A DNA stretch of 64,000 nucleotides from Bipolaris cookei (Eukaryota; Ascomycota; Dothideomycetes; Pleosporales; Pleosporaceae), in the NCBI GenBank assembly GCA_002286855.1, contig NRSV01000042.1, positions 1-64,000 of the forward strand. Direction: 5' to 3'. The position numbers were made by a program, and so were the translations under genes. The notes beneath the pieces are model-generated. The model saw only the letters and a program-made list of their open reading frames with translations. It did not search any database and was not told where the DNA came from. Shown one piece after another: positions 12,392 through 22,524 of the stretch; the first letter of the stretch is position 1, and each line of letters begins with the position of its first letter.

Positions 12392-12699
12392 ATGCCTCCT
12401 AAGTACATGACTGGCAAGGGCCGCACCATCCAGGAGCCCAGCTTCGCCTCCAGTACCATCTCGGCTTTCACCAGCAAGGAGAACAGGAGTATTGTCACTG
12501 CTGCTGGAATGTTCGCTGTAAGGTAATCCCCGGTGATAGAAAAGGAGATATGAAAGACTTGCTTCGGGTGGCCAGTGGGGCGCAAATGAGGACGTATTAG
12601 AAGGGTGATGACGCGAAGATACAATGCTGACAATTCACTGCGCAGCTTGGTGTCGCTTTCCTACACAGCAGCTGGGCTGAGATTCTTCTGCCTGCGTAA
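12392..12699 (+). CDS. TOM6: Mitochondrial outer-membrane translocase small subunit Tom6
   Basis: Two exons, 12392-12517 and 12646-12699, encode only 59 residues. The protein begins MPPKYMTGKGRTIQEPSFAS, has a conserved central block FTSKENRSIVTAAGMFA, then one transmembrane helix continuing LGVAFLHSSWAEILLPA to the stop. This layout (soluble N-terminus, single C-terminal anchor, SSWAE-type end) matches fungal Tom6, a small subunit that stabilises the TOM preprotein-import pore. The donor is GTAAGG after GCT and the acceptor is GCGCAG; joining them keeps phase and completes the helix. Without the intron the frame stops one codon after GTAAGG, so simple ORF calling misses it. Tom5 or Tom7 is less likely given the SKENRSI block. 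Confidence 0.8.
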
Positions 12700-14662
12700 A
12701 CGAACCGATTGGATACCGGAAAACGAAACAATATATGCGCTACCATTGAGTATTCTGACTCCAGGATTGAATACCAATGTGTGTGCAGGAGACAGACTGT
12801 GATCAGAAAAAAATCAACCGAATATCTACGCCTGTGTACATATACCAAATTTTACCTCAGGGGCGAGCAATGGAACGGGCGTTCAGGCACAGCTATGATG
12901 GTGGGGAAAAAATTAGGTGAACCTAAACACGGTTCTAAGCGTCTTTGTAACATTATGTAACAATAATCTCCCTCTTGCCTCTCTGTTCTCCCCTTCTTTT
13001 CCTCTCATATTTGATGTTCTCTCTTTCCACAATCGATCCGTCACTACGTCACAACCATCGCAGAGCCGCACAGGCTGAAACCCCACATGCTTCACCCGCA
13101 CGCTTCACTCCAAATGCCAAGCGCTGTCTTGTTGTCACGGAGAAAAGAAAAGAAAGCTTGTACATGACACTTGGACGGTTTACTTCTCCCTCCCTCCCCC
13201 CTTGACCCGACGTCGCCGTTAGCCCCCCTCGACCCGACACATTCCAAGCTTGGCCCTGTGTTTCGGGGTTTGGCTCCAAAGAACCCAGCCTCATTTGAAG
13301 CCGCCACTGTCCCAATACGGACGTTGCCAAGTCTCCCACACACACACGCTTCGTCCTCAAGTCGGCCACACCCATACACTGTGCCTGTGTCAAGTGGGTG
13401 GGCTCAGCCGATGCTCATCCCATTTTTTGGCAACCCGTCGGGTGCCTTACTTACGCCATGGTCCCTGGAAAACTAAAAAGGGAAATTAATACATAGCACT
13501 CTTTAAGAGAACAAAAGGTGAGGCTAAGCTATACGATGAGTAGATACGATGCTGCGCCTCTTTCCCAAATCTAATTCACACGGCCTCTTTTATTTCATTG
13601 GAGGTTTACATGCAAAGCGCACCATCCCCAATAGAAAAGTATGTAGTAGAAAAGGGAAAAAGCGTGAACGGGCGCGTAGATGGTGTATCGAAAGCGTACA
13701 CGTGTGATGTAAATCAAGCCCCATTTCTCACTTACAGCAATCACCACCTCATCACTTTCTGCCCGCGGCCGCAAGCAAAGCTAATCAATAAAAAATGATC
13801 ACATTGCTAACCGCCCATCGTGACGCGACGTGCGTAAAGTAAAAAAAGACATCTCACTTCCCCCACGCGATCGATTGGCCCGCAAGCCAAGTATCTTGGA
13901 CAAGATACCCCTTGCTCCTCCCTCTCTACTTCAATCATGCGCCAATGGGATGTCCAGGGAAAGAAAAGTACTAGGCACGCGGCTCGATGAATGCCATTTC
14001 TTGGCTTTCATGTATATATCTCTCTCTTATTCTTTCCTTTTCGGCCGTTTTTTTTTGGCTCCCAACCCCCCGGTTATCGGGTTTTTGTGAGGAACATGCA
14101 TGGTGTTGTTGGTTTCGTAAGCGCTGGTGGCGTTTTCTTTTTTCCCACGTGCGGACGTGCAAGTTGTGCATTCTGGACGAGTATCGGAGAAAAAAAAGTG
14201 AAGACGCTTGGCTGGGACATGCGCCGAAGTGGTAAGTAAACGTGCAGATTGACCCGTGAGTTGGAGGTAAAAAAGCATTTGGACGTGGAACTTTGAGCAT
14301 ATGCGGCACAAAACAGTTTGAATGGACATTGATCAAAATCATCTCTCCATTCGTACTACGCAAACAAACAAAAAATTCAGACATCCTCTAACTTTTTCTG
14401 AGAGTAGATCGTCTGCCTGTGTGTATGCGTATGAATTCGGATCAACAGTCCGGCTGTGAAAGAAAATGAGAGTGTACAAAAAGTGAGGTCTCCGTATCTA
14501 AACCAGAAAACAAGACCCGGTATTAAGGCCCGCTAGAATTACAGCAACAAGATAAACCTGGCCATCCTCAAGATGACAACAATCAAACCCTATCAAGAAG
14601 GCATACAAGAATGATAAAGGGAAATGTGTCGTAAACATGCGTGATGCTGGGGTATCTTTAGT
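12700..14662. other. Intergenic region, convergent 3' ends of TOM6 and noxR
   Basis: Nearly 2 kb without a supported gene. It includes CT-rich runs near 12970-13200 and 13860-14070 and several short low-complexity open frames. The right edge is probably the 3' untranslated region of noxR. Nothing family-like was found in any frame. Confidence 0.55.
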
Positions 14663-16527
14663 CTATACTTCTCTAACCCAAACCTAGCAATGCAGTTAGT
14701 ATATTTTCATTCAACTCCAGTGCAAGTATTTGGCAGTAACTTACCTCCATCTTCGCCACATCGGAACCTTCCTTCTTGGCAATGCTCTTCGCCGCCTGGA
14801 TAGCCATATCCAGGTCATCTTGATCAGCCATGGTAATCATGTCGCCATCGTCCTTGAACTCCAGCTTGAACTTGTTTCGGACACCAAACTTCTCACGAAT
14901 TTGTTGCCAGAATTCGGTGATGAGCTGATCTGAGCTGATGAAGACGTAGCGTGTGTCGGTAGAGTGAACCTTCACTCTGATCTTGCTACCTGCACCACGG
15001 TTGCTGCCACCGGATCTTGTGGACCTCGCTGGTGACCGTCTCCTTGATTTGGTGCGGGGCATCATTTCAAATTCGGCATCGTCAAGATCACTACCATCGT
15101 AGTCGTCTTCCTCCTCCTCTTCAATATACGCTGGTCTTCTGGTCGACTTTGTACGGGAGTATTGGCCGCGGCTTGAACGCGATGGTGGATAACCATCATC
15201 CTCGTAGTAGTCATCAATGATGTCTTCGTCAGAGCCACGGCGGCGCTGCCTGCTGTATTCACGATCGCGGATGTCACGATCGCGGGTGTCTCGCTCCCGC
15301 GTATCGCGCTGTCCTCGATCACGCGTAGACTCTGAGCGAGCTGGTGGCGGTCGCTCCGATGCAGAGCGCTGTGTTGGCTGGCGGCGGGGCGGCTCTTGGC
15401 TGCTTGGCTGGTCGAAAGCAGCTCGTCCAAGATTCAAAGGCTGAGGCTTGGGTCCACCACCTCGTACAGACTGTGCGCGGCTCATGGGAGCGTCGGCACC
15501 AGCTGCAGGCCGTGCTCCAGCAGATCTCCTTTCAGCAGATCGTCTATCTGCCTCTGGTGGTGGTGTGGGTGGGAATACATTACGGTTCATCGGGGGTTCC
15601 GACTGCTGGCGTGCTCGGCTTTGGAGCTCTGGCTTGACAAGGTTGGTTGCCGCATAGGAAATCTTGTCTTCAGTTCTGTCGTCCTTTGCAGCCTGGCCTC
15701 CCTTCTTAATCTCAGCGCCGGCAAAGCCGGTAAATGCGTTGGATCGGTCTGATGCGGCAACAAGGCGAGCCTTTCCAAGATAGTCCTTTGTCTTCAAGTT
15801 CTTGACCTTTGCCTCGTTCGGGCGGTAGACGATGCCAACAGGAATAGAGAAGACGGTGTAGCCCTGGAGGGGCATTGTTAGTTTGTGGCGCATTGATGCA
15901 AATACAGAGTCACACATACCTCGGCTTCCTCTCGAATGGCCTCGTCAATCACATCGTGGTCTGGAACCACCTTCTCCTTGGCAGCAAAGGAAAGATCCTG
16001 CAGACCGGCTTCCCTCTGTTGGAGGTATATGTAGCAGAGACCACGGTTGAACAAGACCTCGCAAGAGTAGAGCTTGAACTTTAGGCCCAGCTGTTCGTAG
16101 TCGATATTGTTGTTTCCACGCAGGTACAAGAGAGTGTCGTTGAAGTTGGCGAGGGCCTCCTCAAAGTCGCCCATGAGGAAGTTGGACACACCCTGCTGGA
16201 AGTATGCGACTGCGAGATACTGGTCCAGACGCACAGCGCGCTGGTAGCATTCGACCTGGGGAGTCTGTCAGTATGCCCGTCCTGGCATCTGCAGCACAGT
16301 GCACGACTTACCGCCTTCTCGTGCTCGCCGAGGGTAGCATGGATTACGCCGCAATTAAACAAAATCTTAGATGTGTCGGAGATCTGCTCAAAGACCTTCA
16401 GTGCCACGTCGAATTCGTTGTTATCGTAGCTGGCGAGGGCTGCCACCCAGGTTTCGATTTCCTGGCCTTTCTATCAGCAATTACAGGCGGCGAGGACTGG
16501 TGTCGAACGTACCTGTTTCAGAGACAT
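14663..16527 (-). CDS. noxR: NADPH oxidase regulator NoxR (p67phox-like), TPR and PB1 domains
   Basis: Five exons, 16527-16513, 16461-16312, 16255-15920, 15863-14745 and 14683-14663, give 546 residues, normal for fungal NoxR. The first exon codes five residues (MSLKQ) and the last six (VWVREV). Residues about 1-170 form TPR repeats (VALKVFEQISDTSKILFNCG; FLMGDFEEALANFNDTL; EVLFNRGLCYIYLQQREAG) that bind active Rac. Then comes a region around GYTVFSIPVGIVYRP, equivalent to the activation segment, a disordered Arg/Ser/Pro linker with RDRD-type repeats, and a C-terminal PB1 domain from about residue 457 (KIRVKVHSTDTRYVFISSD, ending at KMEVWVREV). NoxR activates NoxA/NoxB superoxide production in hyphal fusion, sexual development and infection structures (family knowledge). 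All introns have GTxxGT or close donors and preserve phase. Confidence 0.93.
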
Positions 16528-17533
16528 GACGAGTGATGTTCACTTGTTTACCCGGCAGTATGGTGTCGTCAAGCCTCAGCTTACTCTTACTCTCCCGCTC
16601 TCTCGGTTGCTCTCTTCTCTTATCAGCCCACTTTGCGAGGGTCGTGTATTCTTTCTCTCTTCTACCCACAAACACACGGGAGGGTTAGAAGCCTTGGGGG
16701 TCAGGTGCGGGAGGATTAGGGTGCGTAGCCGCCGGGGCTATTTGAGTGGCGCGGTGCTGACGATTATTGCTCCGGGAGGGAATGTGCGGTGGTGGTAAGT
16801 ATTAGCAGGTCGAGACGGCCTAGATGCAGCCCGGAGCGGTTCGCGGTGAGATAAACGATTGTAGCGGTGCAAACGATTAGAGCACAGTTGGAGGGCCGGA
16901 AGAGAGGGAAGAAGGTTTCGATGGCGACACGCAGAAGAGACAGGGGACGGCGGGCATTTGGCGGGCGGTTGTGCTACGAGGGCTATAGGTGGGGAGACCA
17001 AATCTGAGGTCCATCGCGTTTGAGGCACAAGGCTTGGCTGGCACCTCGTCCGTCGAGGTGATTGGACCCCTGCAACATCGACAGCGCTTCGAGCCGGCCT
17101 CCCAAGACGCCGCAACCCGGCCAAGTCAGCCAGCCCACCGTGGCACCACCACCCGTTTGGCTTGCCCATGCCTCTGCTCTCTCTCGTCCACCCGCCCTGC
17201 CCGTGAGGCGTGCTGGTGTCGGGGCTGCTCAGCGACCGCCTCCCAGCAGCCCCCTTTGCCAGGGCGCAGTGGTGGCGTTTGAGGTCTGTTACACGGCCAC
17301 GGTCCGACTGAGACAGCCACGTGACAGAGGCCTCTGCTAGCCAGTCATCCCGTCGCCTGGCGCTCTCAGGCATGAATGCATAACAACACCAACCCTCCTC
17401 GAGTCAACGATCCCGCATTCGCAGTTTCGGCCTCGCCATCAAGGCACGCGTGTTATCTTAGCAGCACACCCTCACGGCACTTGGACGGCTCTTTGATTGC
17501 TTGGTCTATCTTGGTATACTCATCTTGCCCTCA
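16528..17533. other. Intergenic region between noxR and CCS1
   Basis: About 1 kb upstream of noxR and downstream of CCS1, both on the minus strand. An open frame at 16738-17373 on the minus strand is compositionally odd and has no recognisable domain. I treat the region as promoter and 3' untranslated sequence. Confidence 0.55.
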
Positions 17534-18536
17534 TTAGAGCATGCCGCGATCGCGCTGCTCCTCGCGCTCCTGCCATACCGTCTTGCCAGAACATGAGCAT
17601 ACCGTCTTGTCGTCTGCAAGTGCATCATCACCGTTAGCAATCGTGTGCGTCTATGTGGGACCTGGGGTTGCTGGAAAGCCCAGAACACGTGGGGAAATAG
17701 CAAAGCACTTACTATCCCACACGCCTGCACTGCGTGCAATGACCCCGACTAGCGTGTCCGCATCGTTCTTGTCAAACTATCGTGAGGTTAGATTAGATCA
17801 AGGCCCAGCACCATGGTGACGCATACCTTGCCGTCCTGCTCTCTCGCAACCACGATGCTGCGTCCAATCACTTCCCAGATGTGGATAGGCTTGTCGAGAA
17901 ACACCGATCCTACTCCACCCTTTCCAACCTGAACGGTTCCAAAGATGCCTCGACAAGGCTTGGTCTCCCTTTGTGACTGACCAAGTTCCCAAATCCCACC
18001 AGTCGATTCAGGTCCCTCGGAAATGTTTCCCGACTCACGTACTGTAGCATGATAGGTTCCAGGTGATAACCCTCTTATACTCAAGTCCACAATGGTCATA
18101 CCAGGAGAAGCTTCCACCATACGCACCAGGCCGCGAACCTTATTCTCTACCTGTGGCGCATGTGATTCTAGAATGCATACCGCTGCACCTGCGTGGCATG
18201 GTCAGCATCGCATCTCATGTATATACGCGTGTGCCAAGTCAAAAGACGAACGTACTGTCTGATTTGCCCGACCCTCGAAGAACAGCATCACGGCCAGTAG
18301 CTTGAATCGCCTCTACAATGGCCGACGGTGCTGCTGTGCCCTCGACAGATACTAGTTGCTCCTTGAGGTTGGCAGTCACTTTGTTGATACCTACACCTTC
18401 TCAGAAGCCGAAAGGACGTGCTTTGGTAGTATGCGCTCGTACCACTCAACTGATGTAGCGAACCCTCGATGTCGTTGATGCACGACTGACAGGTCATAGG
18501 CACTGCAAATATCGTTTCAAAGGGCGTTACCGTCAT
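17534..18536 (-). CDS. CCS1: Copper chaperone for Cu/Zn superoxide dismutase (Ccs1/Lys7)
   Basis: Five exons, 18536-18443, 18390-18256, 18188-17827, 17776-17713 and 17613-17534, give 244 residues as expected. Domain 1 is an Atx1-like metal-binding fold with MTCQSC (the MxCxxC copper site), then INDIEGSLHQLSG and GINKVTANLKEQLVSVEG. Domain 2 is SOD1-like (VRGLVRMVEASPGMTIVDLS; GLSPGTYHATVRESG; IWEVIGRSIVVAREQDGK) and docks the SOD1 target. Domain 3 carries the CSC (CxC) copper-transfer motif in KTVCSCSGKTVW. The protein loads copper and forms the disulfide of SOD1 in cytosol and mitochondria. An upstream extension in the same frame has no ATG context or homology, so I start at ATG 18536. It neighbours noxR, a superoxide-producing system regulator, on the same strand. 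Confidence 0.92.
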
Positions 18537-18899
18537 GGCGAAAAGATTAAATCGGTATAACAATGCCAGAGGCTCGACTGTGAAACAAGAGAAATGATCA
18601 AAGTTGTGAAAACATGCCACTTCGCCCTTAAACGTATTACTCGCTTTGAAATCCACACCCGAATCCCCCGCCAGACATGGATGCTGCACTGGGGCGGGCA
18701 GATCTTATCAATCATGTGACTGCGTTCTGGAAATTGTGAGCATTGCGGCTTGGCATCAACCTTCATTGTACAGCGATCATCACTGCGACCACGAGATTGT
18801 ACCCGCCCAACCGCCTTCTGGAGAGTCCTAGGGCGACTGTTGACCTGTCGTACTACAGTAGACAGCCGGTTTCCCTGGCCATTGGTCTCATACCACACA
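18537..18899. other. Divergent promoter region between CCS1 and uL13m
   Basis: The 363 bases between two divergent start codons must contain both promoters. No TATA box stands out and no gene is seen. Confidence 0.55.
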
Positions 18900-19540
18900 A
18901 TGTCGCAAGTCATAGGCAAGGTACACATCCCCCATCGGACCTCCGCATGCCCATACCCAGATCCTCACAGCAAACCCCCCTCACCCAAGCTAATATTTCC
19001 CCTTGATATACCACAGCTAACACAATCCCCCAGACGCGCCTCGCCTACGCCCGCTCCTGGCACCACCTCGACATCGGTAGCGACCCACGCGCCCTCGGCC
19101 GCGTCGCCTCCTCCATAGCCCTAACCCTCATGGGCAAACACAAACCGATATTCGACCCCTCCACCGACTGCGGCGACTACGTCGTCGCCACAAACTGCGC
19201 CCAGCTCCACACAACCGGCAAAAAGCGCTCCCAGAAACTTTACCGCACGCACAACACCCGACCTGGCTCCTTAAAAGAACTTTCAATGGATAAGCTCATG
19301 GCGAAATGGGGCGGCGGAGAGGTGCTGAGGAAGGCGGTGAGTGGCATGTTGCCGAAGAATAGGCTGAGGAAGGAGAGGCTTGCGCGGTTGAAGACTTTCG
19401 AGGGGAGGGCGCACCCGTATGGCGAGAATTTGATTAAGGTGGGAAATGGAGGTGGGCAGAGTATAGTGGAGCATGAGGATGTGAAAAGGACATTTGCGCG
19501 GGCGAGGGAGACACAGGGTGGTGCGGCACCGGCTTCATGA
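18900..19540 (+). CDS. MRPL23: Mitochondrial large-subunit ribosomal protein uL13m
   Basis: Two exons, 18900-18920 (seven codons, MSQVIGK) and 19034-19540, give 175 residues. The second exon carries the uL13 fold: TRLAYARSWHHLDIGSDPRA, LGRVASSIALTLMGKHKPIF, DCGDYVVATNCAQLHTTGKK, and the signature MLPKNRLRKERLARLKTFEG near the end. Length and lack of cytosolic uL13 features indicate the mitochondrial form (yeast Mrpl23). The first intron follows AAG with a GTACAC donor, and the CCCCAG acceptor keeps phase. Base composition changes sharply inside the second exon, from C-rich to G-rich on the coding strand at about 19285 (see findings). The short first exon before the ribosomal domain is likely to be missed by automatic annotation. 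Confidence 0.9.
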
Positions 19541-20091
19541 CAGTGTGGAGCTGGAGTAGAGTAATGGAGATTGTAGACTTGTAATAAACCTTGTATGCAT
19601 GAGCACGGTATGTATGTATTGTTGCATTTGGATTCTAGGTATGTATAGAAATCAACAGGAACACATGTCTGACACGCTGTTTTTGACCATGGGACAAGGC
19701 AAAGTCGAAAGAAACGGAATAATCGTAGTGTTCAATTATTACAAGTAAATCATTAACGCATGGCCAAGCCACTTAACACGATCCATTTCTTTTTTTTTGA
19801 GCTTCTCTATTACCGGCATTGTACGCGTCTCTCCGCCCGTCATTCAGCCGTGAAGATATGTGCGAGAAGATGAAAAAGTGCGTGAATTCCTTTGCCTAAA
19901 AAGAGTAAACCCGCTATGCAAAATCCTTGCCCGCCCATGTAAGAAACGCTAACGCCATCAATGCCATTCTGAAACTCCTGATTCCATGGTAGAAGACAAA
20001 GAAATTTGACAAGAGAGGAGCGAGAAAGAAGAAACCAGAGGCCCGAGGGTACAGTTGAGAGATACAAGCTGGCGAACAAAAGCGTATCGCT
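19541..20091. other. Convergent intergenic region between uL13m and the RCC1 gene
   Basis: About 550 A/T-rich bases hold the two facing 3' untranslated regions. No gene is seen. Confidence 0.6.
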
Positions 20092-22125
20092 TTACTCCTT
20101 TTTACTAGCGAGGATGCTGTACTGCCCTCCACATCCCGCCCAGGTAAGCTTCGTCTCCCGAACGGCAGTGTTGTCAATCATGGTTGGCACCTCAATGTCG
20201 TCATCAGTACCTTGGCCCGTCTGATAGTTGGCCGAGAAGCCCCATGAGTAGGCCTTGCCGTCCTTGTCAATGACAATGCTGTGATCAGGACCGCATGCAC
20301 CAGTGACAACATTCTTGAGGTTGGGAAGAGGGGTGGGCTTAACAACAATCTTGGCCTTGCCATTGTTCTTCAACACCTTGTCCTCATCTGTCTCAGCATT
20401 GAGCTCAGACGGAGGCAGACCGGTCTGCGAGCCGTCGCAGCGACCCCACACAAGTACCTGTCCATCCTTGGTGATGGCAAGGTTGTGATGCGCACCTGCG
20501 GCTAGTGACTCCACTGACTTTCCTTCCAGGCTGTGAATGATCTTGGGCTGAAGAACGCTGGCATCCTCTGCACCAGCGTTGCCGGTGTAGCCCGTTTCGC
20601 AGTAGTTGTTCGCACCCCATGCCCAAATGTGTCCGTCCTCTGCGATTGCAAGACCATGGTAGTCGCCAGATGCGATGGATGCGATTCTCTGACTATGCTT
20701 CTTGATGGAGGTATCGTGAAAGCCAATCCTGTTGGGCTGCAGAGCTTGGTGCAAATTGCGCTCAGTCACACGACGACCGAGTTGATTCTGCTGACCGTTG
20801 CCCCAAGCATACACGTGTCGGTCCTTGTCCAGTACATAGATGTGGTTGGTACCGCAAACAATCTGTGTAACCTTCTTGACGGTATCCAGGTAGACAGGAC
20901 GTGGTGCAGTGTGGTTCCCACGCTCGAAACCAAGAATACCTTCGTTTTTGCGGAAAGTGCCCCAACCGTAAACAGCTCCCTCAGTCGTCAGCGCAAAAGA
21001 GCAGCTGTCGCCAGCAGCGACGTCGACGAATGTTGTGTCTTCGGGGAAGAATTCGGCGGGAACAGGCTTCGGTGTAGCCTCCTCATCATTCAGACCACCA
21101 GTCTCATCTTCGGAATCAGAGTCGGAATCGTCTGCGCCAATGTCGCGCATCTTGACGTTGGCGTTGGATGTGTCACGTCCAAGTGCGCCGTTGTCGTTCA
21201 CACCCCAAGTTAAGATCTTGTTGTCTTTTGTCAGCGCAACAACGTGCATACCGCCAGCAGCGATCCTGACGACGTTCATGTTTGTGAGGGCTTCGTTATA
21301 GCGTGGTCGCTTGACGTCAATCGCTTTCTTAGTCGCCCCAAATCCAAGTTCACCAGAGCCACCTTCACCAAACACGAAAACCTTGAGAGGCTCAGTATAG
21401 CGGATGGCGTTGATCTCAGTCTTCTTTCCCTTTGCGCGTCTTGGACCCTTGGGGTTCGGGATGAGAGCGGGATTGACCTTGGCTTTGGGCTCAGCTTGTG
21501 GTGTTGGAGCCTTGGACTCGACCTTGGAGGCAGCTTCGGGCGTGGGCTCTGGCGATGCTTCAGGTGCAGCCTCGGGGGCAGCCTCGGGGGCAGCCTCGGG
21601 GGCAGCCTCGGGAGCAGGCTTAGGAGCAGCCTTGGGAGCAGCCTTGGAAGCAGCCTTCACACCATTGACCTTGGCCTTCTTTACGGCAGGCGCAGGAGCC
21701 TCCTCTGCTTCTTGCTCGCTCTCCTCATCTTTCTTGCGCTTTGTTGTCTTCTTAGTCGTGACTTTGGGCTCAGTCGCAGGAGTCTCCGTCTTCTTCGCGC
21801 GACCGCGTGCAGCAGCTGTAGGATCTTTAGCAAGTGATGGCTTTGATTCGGACGCGTCGTCCTTACGCTTTTGAGCTGGTGCTTCGACCTCTTCGGTCTT
21901 TTCATCAATAGCTTTAGTCTCCTCGGCTACACCGTTGGTAGCGGGCGCGTCATTACTCTTCTTTGCACCTTTTGGTGGGGCTGCGCGTTGGTTCAGTCGG
22001 AGCTTCGTTACTCGCGATGGATGATGTGACGTACCAGTGCCATTGGCTTTGACTTCTTTAGTAGTAGTAGTCTTCTTCTCAGCAGGCTTTGCGCTCGCAG
22101 CGCGAGATGCAGCAGTTTTAGCCAT
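20092..22125 (-). CDS. RCC1-repeat protein, probable Ran guanine-nucleotide exchange factor
   Basis: A single exon of 677 residues starting at ATG 22125 (MAKTAASRAASAKPAEKK). Residues 1 to about 230 are a Lys/Ala/Glu/Pro-rich disordered tail with basic clusters (TKKTTKRKKDEE) that should act as nuclear localisation and chromatin-binding segments. It also has a run of EAAP repeats. The rest is a seven-bladed RCC1 propeller: KVFVFGEGGSGELGFG, KILTWGVNDNGALGRD, GAVYGWGTFRKNEGILGFE, HVYAWGNGQQNQLGRR, HIWAWGANNYCETGY, QVLVWGRCDGSQTGLPPSE and KAYSWGFSANYQTGQGTDDD. RCC1 (Prp20/Pim1) charges Ran with GTP on chromatin and drives nuclear transport and spindle assembly. The fold is certain; RanGEF role is inferred from overall similarity. 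The tail is longer than in yeast. Confidence 0.9.
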   Translation of the reverse strand: MAKTAASRAASAKPAEKKTTTTKEVKANGTGTSHHPSRVTKLRLNQRAAPPKGAKKSNDAPATNGVAEETKAIDEKTEEVEAPAQKRKDDASESKPSLAKDPTAAARGRAKKTETPATEPKVTTKKTTKRKKDEESEQEAEEAPAPAVKKAKVNGVKAASKAAPKAAPKPAPEAAPEAAPEAAPEAAPEASPEPTPEAASKVESKAPTPQAEPKAKVNPALIPNPKGPRRAKGKKTEINAIRYTEPLKVFVFGEGGSGELGFGATKKAIDVKRPRYNEALTNMNVVRIAAGGMHVVALTKDNKILTWGVNDNGALGRDTSNANVKMRDIGADDSDSDSEDETGGLNDEEATPKPVPAEFFPEDTTFVDVAAGDSCSFALTTEGAVYGWGTFRKNEGILGFERGNHTAPRPVYLDTVKKVTQIVCGTNHIYVLDKDRHVYAWGNGQQNQLGRRVTERNLHQALQPNRIGFHDTSIKKHSQRIASIASGDYHGLAIAEDGHIWAWGANNYCETGYTGNAGAEDASVLQPKIIHSLEGKSVESLAAGAHHNLAITKDGQVLVWGRCDGSQTGLPPSELNAETDEDKVLKNNGKAKIVVKPTPLPNLKNVVTGACGPDHSIVIDKDGKAYSWGFSANYQTGQGTDDDIEVPTMIDNTAVRETKLTWAGCGGQYSILASKKE
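21563..21615. repeat. 12-bp coding tandem repeat in the RCC1 gene
   Basis: About four near-identical tandem copies of GGCAGCCTCGGG (plus strand) encode repeated Glu-Ala-Ala-Pro in the disordered N-terminal tail of the RCC1 protein. Length is a multiple of three, so copy-number change keeps the frame. Confidence 0.85.
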
Positions 22126-22524
22126 TATGCGCGACAAAGAAAACTTGATGCGCGTAAAAAAGGTTGGGTTGGAAACTGTGGTGGAAGAGGTTGGTGTTGT
22201 CCAGCACGGAAAAATGTTGAACTATTTAGTAGAGTTGGCGCTAGACTTCACATGGATCCACCGACGTGCAGCCACGGCCCGCCAGCTATTCACCGCGCAC
22301 TTCACCGCCTGATTGGCTGTCCGGCATTCATTGATCGCGTTCACCCTCGAGGCGCGCAGTATCTCGCATTGTTCTGTTTTCATCATCACTGCATCCCCTT
22401 CTGATCGTCCCGTGCATCTGGTTGCTTACGTCATATCCGTACGCCGCTGATACCTAGATGGTCGTCTAAGTGCAAGCGCATTCACTACAGGGGTGAACAT
22501 TACAACATCTTCACCTCTTTCATC
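22126..22524. other. Divergent promoter region between the RCC1 gene and the phosphoesterase gene
   Basis: A 399-base region between divergent start codons, with no gene seen. Pyrimidine-rich leader sequence precedes the right-hand ATG. Confidence 0.55.

Noticed and set aside
16738..17373. 211-codon minus-strand frame upstream of noxR
   Set aside because: Arg/Pro/Ser-rich with no domain, located in the promoter region of noxR.
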